Shown here piece by piece: positions 44,103-52,800 of a DNA stretch of 64,000 nucleotides. The notes under the pieces are model-generated. The model did no database searches, was not told the origin of the DNA, and was given only the letters and a program-made list of their open reading frames with translations. Within the stretch, counting starts at the first letter, position 1; every line of letters starts with the position of its first letter. The DNA comes from Acidobacteriota bacterium. Its GTDB lineage: Bacteria > Acidobacteriota > Terriglobia > Acidiferrales > UBA7541. The position numbers were made by a program, and so were the translations under genes. Location of the stretch: contig JABCZD010000007.1 of assembly GCA_013289855.1 (NCBI GenBank), forward strand, positions 124,001 to 188,000. Reading direction: 5' to 3'.

Positions 44103-44306
44103 GGCTTCCCAGCAACAGCGGATTACGGCGTTTATCGGTCTATGTATGATTGGAATTTACTTCCCATCGGCCAGTTGCTGTGGCTGAAAGAGCTAACTCG
44201 CTACGTAAAATATCCGCCCCTGCAGGATCCCGCGAGCTACAACCTCGACCAGGTGCTGCAAGACGAAGGCGGCACACGCGAAGGGTCAGCTCGACCAGCC
44301 GGCTGA
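44103..44306 (+). pseudogene. probable 3' relic of a second arylsulfatase-like gene
   Basis: The plus strand reads GFPATADYGVYRSMYDWNLL, then a hydrophobic stretch, LTRYVKYPPLQDPASYNLDQVLQ and a TGA. Arylsulfatases often end with a YDW...F/YPPRQ-P-xSFNLDQVMEKL motif, and this fragment fits it well. The frame upstream continues only through sequence antisense/out of frame to the SYLF gene, without signal or sulfatase motifs. It is followed by a good terminator. The intact sulfatase downstream has a different C-terminus, so it is not a simple tail duplication. Family assignment is from motif memory. Confidence 0.45.
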
Positions 44307-44329
44307 GACAATGTGAAGTTGCAAGCGAA

Positions 44330-44356
44330 GGGCGCTCCACACGGGGTGCCCTTTTT
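44330..44356 (+). terminator. intrinsic terminator after the sulfatase relic
   Basis: GGGCGCTCC-ACAC-GGGGTGCCC pairs over 9 bp (two G-T pairs) and is followed by TTTTT. A terminator preceded by a similar AAGTTGnAAGC context follows the intact sulfatase at 46261. Confidence 0.75.
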
Positions 44357-44388
44357 CTTGGCGCGGGCAACAACAATTTAATTCGCCC

Positions 44389-44461
44389 GCTCTCCAGACG
44401 CGAGGCCTGTCAGTTTTGCCAATTACAGGCCAGCGGGGTTGGCGGCAGGATGCTCGCACCC
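44389..44461. repeat. 73-bp dispersed repeat, copy B (upstream of the arylsulfatase)
   Basis: The partner of 43066-43136. Its 3' end lies 88 bases before the sulfatase ATG. Confidence 0.7.
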
Positions 44462-44549
44462 TTGCAGTGTGCGGCGCGGATTGGTACGTCTCCAGTGCTC
44501 CAGTGTCGTTCTTACAGGGGAAGTTAGAGACACAGCAAGGAGGATGCAT

Positions 44550-46217
44550 ATGAGATGGTCTGGAACAATTGCTTTCACTTTGACGGGGTTTGCGGCACTG
44601 TTGGGTGCGGCTTTGACTCCGATCGCCACAGCACAGCAAAAGCCAAATATTGTGATTCTGATGACCGACGACACCGGCTGGAACGACTTCGGCGCCTATG
44701 GTGGTGGCGCGAACCTGGGCCATCCGACCCCTAATATCGACCAAGTCGCCCGAGAAGGTGCCGTGTTCACGAGCTGGTACGGCCAGGCGAGTTGCACCGC
44801 GGGCCGGGCCTCGTTCATGACCGGACGCATCCCGATTCGCTCGGCCCTTTCAGTGGTGGTAGTGCCTGGCGACCCGAACGGCCTCACGAAGAGCACTCCG
44901 ACAATCGCGGAGTTCTTCAACAAGAACGGTTATTCGACCTACTTCTCGGGCAAATGGCATCTCGGGGATCAACCCAAATTTTACCCAATCGAACATGGTT
45001 TTGACGAAATGAAAGAGTTCGCCGCCTACTATCCGGGCGTCTATACGTATGACGACACGGACAGCTTCGCGCATCCGTGGTTCCCGAAGTACAACCCTGC
45101 TTACTGGGAGGAATATCAACAGATCGTCAACCTATACGAATGGGAAGGCACCGCCGGCAAACCAGCCACCAAGGTTGCGCGTATCGACTACGACTACCTG
45201 CATGAATTCGACGTGCGTCAGGCTGACTCAGCGGTGGAATACATTAAAGCGCATGCCAAAGGGGGCAAGCCGTTCTTCATGGATGTTAATTTCATGAAGA
45301 TGCACAACCCCAACATTCCGGCCAGGGCTTTCATTGGCAAATCGCACCTCGGCAATTATTCAGATGCCATGATGGAACTGGACTCCAACATCGGTCGCAT
45401 TATGGACGAGATCCGTGCGGATGCTCCCAACACCATCGTGATCATCACTGCCGACAACGGCGCGTGGCAGGACGCGTGGCCGGATGCCGGCACCGTGCCG
45501 TTCCGTGGGGAAAAAGGCTCGCCGTTTGAGGGCGGTTTCCGCGTACCCGGTATCATGTGGGCACCCGGCAAGATTCCGGCCGGCGCACGCTATGGTGAAA
45601 TGATGTCACACATCGACTGCTGGGCAACGCTGGCAACGATGGTCGGTCTCACCCCGCCGCCGCACGGCGCGTGGAAAGACAATGACGGCAAACCGATCTA
45701 TTTCGACAGCATCGACAACAGCGCCTACATTACGGGCAAGGCAAAGCATTCCGCTCGCGACGGATGGATCTATATCGACGGTGAGTCCTTCGCCGGCGCT
45801 CGCGCCGACATCGGCGGCGATCCCACGAACCCCGATCTCAAAATCGCCTGGAAATATCTGTTTACCTCCAAGGACACCTGGCTCGGTCCACAGCAGAATC
45901 TCGGTGCTATTGGTTCGGCCTACAACCTCACGATGGACCCGTTCGAGAAATACGACATGACGTTTAACGGTGCGGTGAGCACGCGCACCCCGACTACCTC
46001 GCCCGGCCGCTATGCCGGCTATGACAATGGTTGGGTACTTTCGTTGATTGATATCCCGATCATGGAGTTTGACAAATCCATCGTGAATTTTCCGAACATC
46101 AGGCGCTTCCCCGGTGGCGCGTCGAACGATATGAATCCGAATCTTCAGGATCCGGCAAATCCCTTGCCTTTGATGGATATCAAGAAACTCGTGCAAGTCA
46201 TAGGCTCAGCGGACTAG
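44550..46217 (+). CDS. exported arylsulfatase (type I sulfatase)
   Basis: ATG 44550 is preferred: AGGAGG at 44538-44543 lies 6 bases upstream. The 555-residue product has a Sec signal (GTIAFTLTGFAALLGAALTPIATA). The catalytic motif is ASCTAGRASFMTGR near residue 75, i.e. C-x-A-x-R rather than the usual C-x-P-x-R; the cysteine must be oxidised to formylglycine. Calcium/sulfate ligands are visible in VILMTDDTGWNDFG, FSGKWHLGD and IITADNGAWQ. The protein cleaves sulfate esters in the periplasm or outside; the substrate is unknown. No maturase or partner gene is nearby. Confidence 0.92.
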   Translation: MRWSGTIAFTLTGFAALLGAALTPIATAQQKPNIVILMTDDTGWNDFGAYGGGANLGHPTPNIDQVAREGAVFTSWYGQASCTAGRASFMTGRIPIRSALSVVVVPGDPNGLTKSTPTIAEFFNKNGYSTYFSGKWHLGDQPKFYPIEHGFDEMKEFAAYYPGVYTYDDTDSFAHPWFPKYNPAYWEEYQQIVNLYEWEGTAGKPATKVARIDYDYLHEFDVRQADSAVEYIKAHAKGGKPFFMDVNFMKMHNPNIPARAFIGKSHLGNYSDAMMELDSNIGRIMDEIRADAPNTIVIITADNGAWQDAWPDAGTVPFRGEKGSPFEGGFRVPGIMWAPGKIPAGARYGEMMSHIDCWATLATMVGLTPPPHGAWKDNDGKPIYFDSIDNSAYITGKAKHSARDGWIYIDGESFAGARADIGGDPTNPDLKIAWKYLFTSKDTWLGPQQNLGAIGSAYNLTMDPFEKYDMTFNGAVSTRTPTTSPGRYAGYDNGWVLSLIDIPIMEFDKSIVNFPNIRRFPGGASNDMNPNLQDPANPLPLMDIKKLVQVIGSAD

Positions 46218-46260
46218 CTGTTTAAGCAAGACGGGCTGAACAAATATAAGTTGAAGCAAA

Positions 46261-46302
46261 GGGGAAGGAGCGCACTTGAAACGGTGCGTTCCCTCCCCTT
46301 TT
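46261..46302 (+). terminator. intrinsic terminator after the arylsulfatase
   Basis: GGGGAAGGAGCGCAC pairs with GTGCGTTCCCTCCCC (46284-46298) with one G-T pair and one mismatch; loop of 8, then TTTT-A-TTT. It lies 44 bases after the stop codon. Confidence 0.8.
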
Positions 46303-46397
46303 ATTTGTGCGATCCAGATTTTTCTCACGGCGCGCCGATTAGAAGGTCTGAGAAGGGCTGTGCGAATCGGGCGAAGGATTTGGGGGCGGAATTTTTA

Positions 46398-46474
46398 TGG
46401 CGCGCCTGGTGAGGTTCGAACTCACGACCTCTAGCTTCGGAGGCTAGCGCTCTATCCAGCTGAGCTACAGGCGC
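46398..46474 (-). tRNA. tRNA-Arg (anticodon CCG), 3' CCA encoded
   Basis: On the minus strand the cloverleaf is complete: acceptor GCGCCTG/CAGGCGC, D-arm GCTC-AGCTGGATA-GAGC, anticodon stem CTAGC/GCTAG with loop CTCCGAA, and T-arm GTGAG-TTCGAAC-CTCAC. Loop position 34-36 is CCG, which reads the CGG codon for arginine. The discriminator G and CCA are encoded (46401-46398). It stands alone between the sulfatase terminator and a repeat-rich spacer. Confidence 0.97.
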
Positions 46475-46891
46475 ATGGCAAGACGAATTGCTTGGTTAAC
46501 GCGCGAAGTTCCGAAGGCTTCGTGCGCTCTTGATTCTAACGTGTAAGTGGAACGCTTGGCCATAGCGCTGTTTTCGGCCGGCGATGGTGGTGTTTGCGGA
46601 GAGCTAAGGGCGTTCGATAACGGCTTTGCAGGTGGTGAAAAAATCCGAAGATGCGAATTCAGGGGCCGAAGCCCATTGGCCACCAAGCGCTCATATGTCG
46701 GAGCTGAAGCTCCGACCCACAAGGCTGGGAATTCTTGACGCAAGCGGTTTAGCAAACGCAACATTTGTGGCGGCCACTAACCGCTGACATTGTGGTCACC
46801 GTGACCGCAGTGGCGTAACGGCGGCGACAGCGGCGTCAAGCCCTTCGCGCAAAGCGCTCAGGGTAAACCGCCGCACTTCAAAATAACTGTG
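46475..46891. other. 417-base intergenic region with short repeats
   Basis: It contains the palindrome at 46697-46716 and a CTTCGCGCAAAGCGCTCAGG element at 46843-46862, nearly the same as at 37531-37550. An open frame here translates these repeats and is not considered a gene. Confidence 0.6.
46697..46716. repeat. CTGAAG-loop palindrome
   Basis: GTCGGAGC-TGAA-GCTCCGAC, an 8-bp perfect stem followed by CCACAAGG. Another member of the TGAA-loop palindrome group. Confidence 0.65.
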
Positions 46892-47272
46892 TTAGCCTTT
46901 GGCGCGCGACCTGATGTCCTTGGCTAGTTTTTCGATTTCTTCGGTTTTGCGAAGCATGGCCAGGGAGAGGACTTGCACGGAATCGGTTTTGTCCACTTCG
47001 GCTTTCAGCTCGGAAGCCAGTTGAAAAAGTTTTTCGACGTTTTTTTTGATGTCTTTGTCGTTGGCCTCCAAGATCGCTTTTGTGGGCGGCGTTGACTTTG
47101 TCGCCTCGTCGTCCTTGGAGCCGGAGGCGGGCTCGCTGCCCGTGGGGCGCGAAGGATTTTGCGCGGCCGGGCGGGCGGGCGGGCCGAGCAGGACGAACAC
47201 GGCTGCGGAACCGCTGAACAGACTCAGCCAGCGCCGACGGCTGGCGGTGCTTCCTAAAACTGTGCTGCTCAT
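46892..47272 (-). CDS. conserved hypothetical exported protein (acidobacterial type)
   Basis: ATG 47272 (AAGGGG upstream) gives 126 residues. The N-terminus SRRRWLSLFSGSAAVFVLLGPPARPAAQ is a signal peptide. The mature part has a low-complexity Ser/Pro/Asp linker, then a conserved helical segment NDKDIKKNVEKLFQLASELKAEVDKTDSVQVLSLAMLRKTEEIEKLAKDIRSRAKG. I recognise this helix pattern as recurrent in Acidobacteria but without function. Divergent from the MscS gene; a 13-bp tandem repeat lies between them. Confidence 0.7.
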   Translation of the reverse strand: MSSTVLGSTASRRRWLSLFSGSAAVFVLLGPPARPAAQNPSRPTGSEPASGSKDDEATKSTPPTKAILEANDKDIKKNVEKLFQLASELKAEVDKTDSVQVLSLAMLRKTEEIEKLAKDIRSRAKG

Positions 47273-47313
47273 GTGTGACCCCTTGGCAATGGGATGCTTG
47301 ACGATTGACTGCC

Positions 47314-47374
47314 GCAACTTCTGTTTGCAACTTCTGTCTGCAAGTTCTGCCTGCAAGTTCTGTCTGCAAGTTCC
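47314..47374. repeat. 13-bp tandem repeat, 4.7 copies
   Basis: The unit GCAA(C/G)TTCTG(T/C)(T/C)T is repeated from 47314 to 47374 with few changes. It lies in the 131-base spacer between two divergent genes, 30 bases upstream of the MscS start, so copy number could alter promoter spacing. Its length is not a multiple of 3, arguing against coding use. Confidence 0.8.
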
Positions 47375-47403
47375 AGTGTTATACTCGCTCTCTCGTAAAG
47401 ATT

Positions 47404-48369
47404 ATGTCCAGTCCCTTCACCACCTGGTCGAGTTTCTCGCTGGCGAACGTGTTGCACCTCGCCGCAATTCTGATTATTGCGCTGATACTAAACCGGCTGC
47501 TGCGGGTGCTGACGAAGCTGCTGGTGCGACCGGCGGCTTCGCAATCTCGGGTGGCGCAAAGCCGCGAGCAGCAGACGCGCACGTTGGCGGGGGTGTTGTA
47601 CAGCGCAGGAAGCAAAATTGTATGGGCCGTGGCAATATTGACGGCGCTCTCGGAGTTTGGCATCAACGTGACACCGCTGGCCGCGCTGGCGGGACTGGCC
47701 AGCCTGGCGCTGGGATTTGGCGCGCAAAACCTGATTCGCGACATCATCACGGGATTCTACATTGTGATGGAAGATCAGTACGTGGTCGGCGACACCATTC
47801 AGGTGGGCGAAACGCTGGGACGCGTGGAACACGTGACGCTGCGGCGCACGGTGGTGCGCGATGCGCGCGGGGCGCTGGTGACGATTTCGAACGGGGACAT
47901 TCGCACGGTGGGGAACCTGAGCCGCGACTGGTCGCAGGCGTTTGTGGATATTGCGCTGGCGCCGGAGAGTCCGGTGGATAAAACTCTGCTGGCGCTGGAG
48001 GCGGCGGCCGCGGAACTGCGAGCGGATCCGAGCTGGTCGCAGGCTTTGGTGGATGGGCCGCGCATTCTGGGCGTGCAGAGTATCGACCGCAGCGCATCGA
48101 CGGTGCGGTTGCAGGTGCGCACGGTGCCAACGCGACAGGATGAAGTGGCGCGCGAACTGCGGCGGAGAATTCAAATCGAGTTTCAGAAACAGGGTATCCC
48201 GCTATCCAGCGTGCAGAGATTCGAGTGGGCGAATCTTGCGACGGTTCCGGCGACGGCGCCGCAGCCCGGCGTAGCCGGCGCGACAGCCTCTAGTGGAAGT
48301 ACGGGCGCGAATGCCGCCCTTTTTGCGCCGTCAAAAATGCACGACACGGAAACGCAGGAAACGCGGTAG
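47404..48369 (+). CDS. small-conductance mechanosensitive channel (MscS family)
   Basis: ATG 47404 yields 321 residues. Three membrane segments: ANVLHLAAILIIALILNRLLRVL, IVWAVAILTALSEFGINVTPL and the pore helix LAALAGLASLALGFGAQNLIRDIITGFYIVME. The beta domain (DQYVVGDTIQVGETLGRVEHVTLRRTVVRDARGALVTISNGDI) follows, then the alpha/beta domain. The pore helix keeps the Gly/Ala pattern and GFGAQN. The channel opens under membrane tension and releases solutes during hypo-osmotic shock. The last ~40 residues are a low-complexity tail. No strong ribosome site; the start is chosen for the usual family N-terminus. Confidence 0.92.
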   Translation: MSSPFTTWSSFSLANVLHLAAILIIALILNRLLRVLTKLLVRPAASQSRVAQSREQQTRTLAGVLYSAGSKIVWAVAILTALSEFGINVTPLAALAGLASLALGFGAQNLIRDIITGFYIVMEDQYVVGDTIQVGETLGRVEHVTLRRTVVRDARGALVTISNGDIRTVGNLSRDWSQAFVDIALAPESPVDKTLLALEAAAAELRADPSWSQALVDGPRILGVQSIDRSASTVRLQVRTVPTRQDEVARELRRRIQIEFQKQGIPLSSVQRFEWANLATVPATAPQPGVAGATASSGSTGANAALFAPSKMHDTETQETR

Positions 48370-48428
48370 GGAAATCCAGGATGTAGAGAATTCCCCGCAC
48401 ACCCGGCAGAATCTTTGGGAGGAGCAAC

Positions 48429-48887
48429 ATGTCTCAAGCGAGCTATGAGGAAGTGAACCTGCTGCTGCGGCTGTACGACATGCGGCGCGAACCGCAAATC
48501 CGTAAGGCGCGGGCGTGGTTCACGGAACATTTTCACCCGGAATCTCCCGACGAGATGATGCAGAAATATCCGCAGGGCAGCGAGGAAAACACGTATATCC
48601 GGATGGTGATCAGCTACTGGGAAATGGTGGGCAGCATCGTGAACCGCGGACTGATCGACGATGAACTATTTTTCGAAAGCAACGGAGAGATCTGGGTGGT
48701 GTGGGACCGCATGCGCACGGTGGTGCCCACGTGGCGCGCGGCATTCAAGAATCCGCTACTGTTTTCAAATATTGAAGAGACGTGCCGGCGGCTGGAAGCG
48801 TGGAGAGAGAAGCGCTCACCGGGTTCGACGGCAGCGATGCGGCAGATGTTGGGAGAAAACAAGCCAAAAGGAAAAACCGCTTTTTAG
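48429..48887 (+). CDS. conserved hypothetical protein (DUF4760-like)
   Basis: A 152-residue soluble protein with an excellent GGGAGGAGC ribosome site. It is helical and aromatic-rich: SYEEVNLLLRLYDMRREPQIRKARAWFTEHFHPESPDEMM, TYIRMVISYWEMVGSIVNRGLIDDELFFESNGEIWVVWDRM, EETCRRLEAWREKRSPGSTAAMRQML. This pattern resembles the DUF4760 family, abundant in Acidobacteria, whose role is unknown. It has no signal or membrane segment. Downstream of the MscS gene by 59 bases and possibly co-transcribed. Confidence 0.72.
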   Translation: MSQASYEEVNLLLRLYDMRREPQIRKARAWFTEHFHPESPDEMMQKYPQGSEENTYIRMVISYWEMVGSIVNRGLIDDELFFESNGEIWVVWDRMRTVVPTWRAAFKNPLLFSNIEETCRRLEAWREKRSPGSTAAMRQMLGENKPKGKTAF

Positions 48888-48908
48888 CGGGCCCGGCAAG
48901 CAATTTTA

Positions 48909-49877
48909 CTACTGGCGTTCGTGGACCTTTTCCGCCGGTTCTTCAGAAATGATCTTTTTTGTTTGAGGCGGCATAGCGACGCGCACGCAATTGCGGCCGG
49001 CAGCCTTGGCGGCGTAAAGCGCGGTGTCCACTTCGAGGAGGCAAGAGTCAGCGGTGCGACTGGGCCAATCCGCACTGCGCAGCAGACCGGCACTCATGGT
49101 GACTTGCAGCGGACCACCCTTGGTGATGACTTCGCGGGTGGCGATGGCCTCGCGCATCTGGTCGGCGCGGCCGAAGGCGCAAGTGGGATCGCAATTATTC
49201 AGCACGATCAGAAATTCCTCGCCACCGTAGCGGCCCACATAGTCATAGGAACGCACCGAGGCCATCAGGCGCTTGGCCACTTCGCGGAGAACCTCGTCGC
49301 CGACAGGATGGCCGAAAGTATCGTTGACGGATTTGAAATGATCGATGTCGCACAGTAGAACGGCGGTACTGTTATTCTCGCGCTGGGAGCGGACCAGTTC
49401 GCGGTTCAGCAGTTCCATGATTACGCCGCGATTCCACAGCCCGGTTAGGGAATCGTGAGTGGCCTTGAAGCGCATTTCTTCACGCGCTTCCACCAGGCGA
49501 TCTTCCAGATGCAGGATGCGCAAGCCGGTGCGCAAGCGCGCTTTGAGTTCTTCGGCGTTGAAGGGCTTGGTGAGATAGTCATCTGCGCCGGAGCGCAAAC
49601 CCGCGACTTTATCCTCGCTGGACTCTTTGGAAGTAAGAAAAATCATGTACACGTAAGCTTTTTCTTTGCGATCGCGCACGGCGCGGCAAACTCCCAAGCC
49701 GTCGACCTCGGGCATTTCCCAATCGAGCAGCGCGAGGCGCGGCCCATCCGAGCGACAGAGTTCTTCTTGCGCTAAGCGGCCGTTTTCGACCGCTTGCACT
49801 TCGTAGCCCGCGCGTTCCAGAGTCTTTTGTAAGAGCCGGCGCGACATGGCGTCGTCTTCGGCGATCAGAATTTTCAT
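48909..49877 (-). CDS. receiver-GGDEF diguanylate cyclase
   Basis: ATG 49877 overlaps the hybrid kinase stop by 4 bases (ATGA) and has GGAGG upstream; product 322 residues. Receiver domain: KILIAEDDAMSRRLLQ, acceptor Asp in ALLDWEMPEVDGLGV, LTSKES, KPFNAEELKARL. A helix follows, then the GGDEF domain DSLTGLWNRGVIMELL..., CDIDHFKSVNDTFGHPVGDEVL, with the active site as GGEEF in VGRYGGEEFLIVL. RSYD five residues upstream of GGEEF is an RxxD product-inhibition site, so it should make cyclic di-GMP and be feedback-inhibited. The overlap with the kinase gene points to direct phosphorylation control. Confidence 0.95.
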   Translation of the reverse strand: MKILIAEDDAMSRRLLQKTLERAGYEVQAVENGRLAQEELCRSDGPRLALLDWEMPEVDGLGVCRAVRDRKEKAYVYMIFLTSKESSEDKVAGLRSGADDYLTKPFNAEELKARLRTGLRILHLEDRLVEAREEMRFKATHDSLTGLWNRGVIMELLNRELVRSQRENNSTAVLLCDIDHFKSVNDTFGHPVGDEVLREVAKRLMASVRSYDYVGRYGGEEFLIVLNNCDPTCAFGRADQMREAIATREVITKGGPLQVTMSAGLLRSADWPSRTADSCLLEVDTALYAAKAAGRNCVRVAMPPQTKKIISEEPAEKVHERQ

Positions 49878-52800
49878 CGGCAAACCTCCAGAAGGCAGGA
49901 ATCGAGCAGCGGCAACAGCGTGGCCACTTCCGATTCCAGGGCCTGCAGTGCCTGCGGCAGGCATGCCGACTCCGAGTTGGCGCCCAGACGTTCCACGTTG
50001 CCCGCTAGCGCAGCGGCTCGGCCGGCCGCGAGATTTGCAAACATGCCCTTCAAGGCGTGGCCGGTGCTTGAGACGCGCTGCATATCGCCCGCGGCCACGG
50101 CCGCGAACAGCTCCTGGCGATGGTGCGGGAAGTCTTGCCGAAAAATTCCCAACAACTCTTTGAGCAATTCGCGGTCGTTATCGACGCGCTCGAGCAACTC
50201 GCCGTAGTTGAATGACTCTTCTGCGGACGGCGACGCGGAATCGGCCGGCGACGCGGCCGTTGTTTCGTGCGCGCGCCCGGAAAATCGCTCGAGTTCCGCC
50301 TTCAGCAAATCCCTACGAATTGGTTTTGAAAGATAGCCATCCATGCCTGCCCCCAAATATTTCTCCGCATTGCCGGTCATGGCGTTTGCGGTCATCGCGA
50401 CAATCGGCAAGCGCCGCACCCGAGGATTCTGCGACGCGCGCATAACTTGCGTGGCTTCCAGGCCACCCATCACCGGCATCTGAATATCCATCAGGACGGC
50501 ATCGAAGGACTCGCGCTCCACGATTTCGGTGGCTTGCTTGCCGTTGACCGCCAGGACGACCTGATGGCCCATTTTTTCCAGCAGGCGCACGGCAAGTTTT
50601 TGATTTACCGGGTTATCTTCCACCAGCAACAGCCGCATGGCAGTCTGCGCTGTCTGTGCCGGAAGTTGCCGGACGGCGCCGCGATTGGCATCGGGGACAT
50701 GCAAAGCTTCGAGAATCGCCTTGTACAGGACCAGGCGCCGCATGGGGCGGGCCAGATAATGGGAAATGTTCAGGCTTGTGGCGCGCTTACGATCCTCAGA
50801 GACCAGCCCGGAGGTGAGCATCAGCATGGCAACATTTCCGCAGCCTTCGAGCCGCCGTATTCTCTCCGCGCACTCGTAGCCATTCATTTCCGGCATGTTG
50901 CGGTCCATGAGGATGACGGAGAAGGGTTCGCCTGTATGCAGGCTGCGCGCAAACATTTCCACGGCAGTGGCCCCAGATGGCGCCAGCATGGGCGCCAGGC
51001 CCCACTGCGGCAAGAGCCGAGCCATCAATTGAAGATTCACCTCATTGTCGTCCACGACGAGCACGCGTCTGCCGGAGAGCTCCGGGATAATCGGCATCGC
51101 GGCGTTCAGCGGTGGAGCAGCGATGGGAAGATTCACAGTGAACGAGAAGGTGCTGCCCTGGCCCGCGGCGCTGGCGACCTCCATTTCTCCGCCCATTAAC
51201 TTCACCAGGCGGACGCAGATCGACAGGCCCAGTCCAGTGCCGCCAAATTCACGCGTGGTGGAGGAATCGGCCTGCGAAAAGGTATCGAAGATGGCGTGAT
51301 GTTTTTCCGCGGGAATTCCGATGCCGGTGTCCGAGACCGCAAAATAAAGCGCTTCCTCCGAACTGGACGACGGGCGATGCTCGAGGCGCACGGTTATGCC
51401 GCCGCTTTTCGTGAATTTGATCGCGTTCCCCACCAGGTTCACCAGCACCTGGCGCAGCCGCGTGGAGTCTCCGGACACCCACTCCGGCGCCTCGGGATCT
51501 AGCGACCAAACCAGCTCGAGGCCCTTTTCCTGGGCGCGCAGCCCCAGCGGTTGCAAAGCGCTTTCGATGCAGTCCATGAGCGAAAATGGCAGGTGCTCGA
51601 GTTCGAGACGGCCGGCCTCAATTTTCGAAAAGTCCAGAATGTCGTTGATGATGGAGAGCAGCGACTCCGTGGAACTTTTCACCATGTCGAGATTTTCCCG
51701 CTGCTCCGAAGTGAGCTCGGTGTCCAGGGTTAGTTCCGTCATTCCCAGAATTCCGTTCATGGGGGTGCGGATTTCATGGGACATGTTGGCGAGAAATTCG
51801 CTTTTGGCCACGCTGGCGGCCTCGGCAGCATCCTTGGCTTGCTGCAGGCGCTCCGCAACCGCGTATCGCTCGGTGACGTCCTGCACCACGCCGATATACC
51901 GGCGCGCAGCGGAGCCGGTATCGGGAATGGCGCGCGCGATGGTCTCGACATGAATGCAGCGGCCCGTTTTCGACAGCAGTCGGTAACTACATGTGAACAT
52001 CAGTCCCGCGCTGATGGCGGCCACGTATTCCTGTAGCACCCTGTCGAGGTCATCCGGGTGAATGGCCGATTTCCATCCCAGTCCCGCCGCTTCAGATTCG
52101 CTCATCCCTGTCATTTCCAACCACCGCTTGTTGATATAGGGGCAATGGCCCTGGTCGTCGGCCACGAAAATTCCGACGGGGGCGGCGGAACTGAGGGTGC
52201 GGAAAAGCTCCTCGCTTTCCCGTATGGCTTTTTCGGACACCACGCGCTGCGTGATGTCTTGATACAGAATCAGAAATTCCGGTGGCCGCCCTTTCATATC
52301 CAAGGGGACTATGTGGACCTCCACATCGAGGAGTTTGCCGCTCTTGTGCCTGCGCTTGGCGGTCTTGTGCACCGAGTCCTTCGCCGACATGGCCATGAAT
52401 TCAGCACGGATTTTCTCTCGTTGTTCCACAGGTGCTGTGAGGGCGCCTAATAATTGGCCGCCAGTCTCGGAGGCCATGTATCCGAACAACTGGTGAAATG
52501 CGGGGTTGGCCAGCGCAATGCGGCTGACGTTGTCCGTCACCACGATAGCGATGGGGCTGCTGGCGATCAGGGTATTCAGGAAGGCGGTGCGTTGTTGCAA
52601 CTCCGCCTCGGCGCGGCGGCGCTCCGCGATCTGACCTTCCACTTCCAGGGTTCTTTCCGCTACGCGATGTTCCAGGGTGTCGCGAGCTTCCCGCAGTTCC
52701 GCGTCCCGTTGCTCGATCTCGCCGAGCATGTAATTGAAGTCCGCGCCGAGTTGCCGAAGCTCGCGGCCCGGCAGCACCGGTGCGCGTTGTGAATAGCTTC

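Larger units (their letters stand above)
43976..44549. other. 574-base region with a gene relic, terminator and repeat
   Basis: It contains the sulfatase-like 3' relic (44103-44306), an intrinsic terminator (44330-44356), repeat copy B (44389-44461) and the arylsulfatase leader with its AAGGAGG ribosome site (44537-44543). Confidence 0.65.

Noticed and set aside
43803..44306. 167-codon plus-strand frame spanning the end of the SYLF gene
   Set aside because: The first half is out of frame with a clear SYLF gene; only the last about 67 codons look like protein (listed as a sulfatase relic).
46465..46764. 99-codon minus-strand frame overlapping the tRNA-proximal spacer
   Set aside because: Its translation mostly consists of the TGAA palindrome and other spacer repeats, it runs into the tRNA gene, and no ribosome site is present.
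47314..47374. CRISPR-like array
   Set aside because: Units are 13 bases, directly abutting, without spacers. This is a simple tandem repeat.
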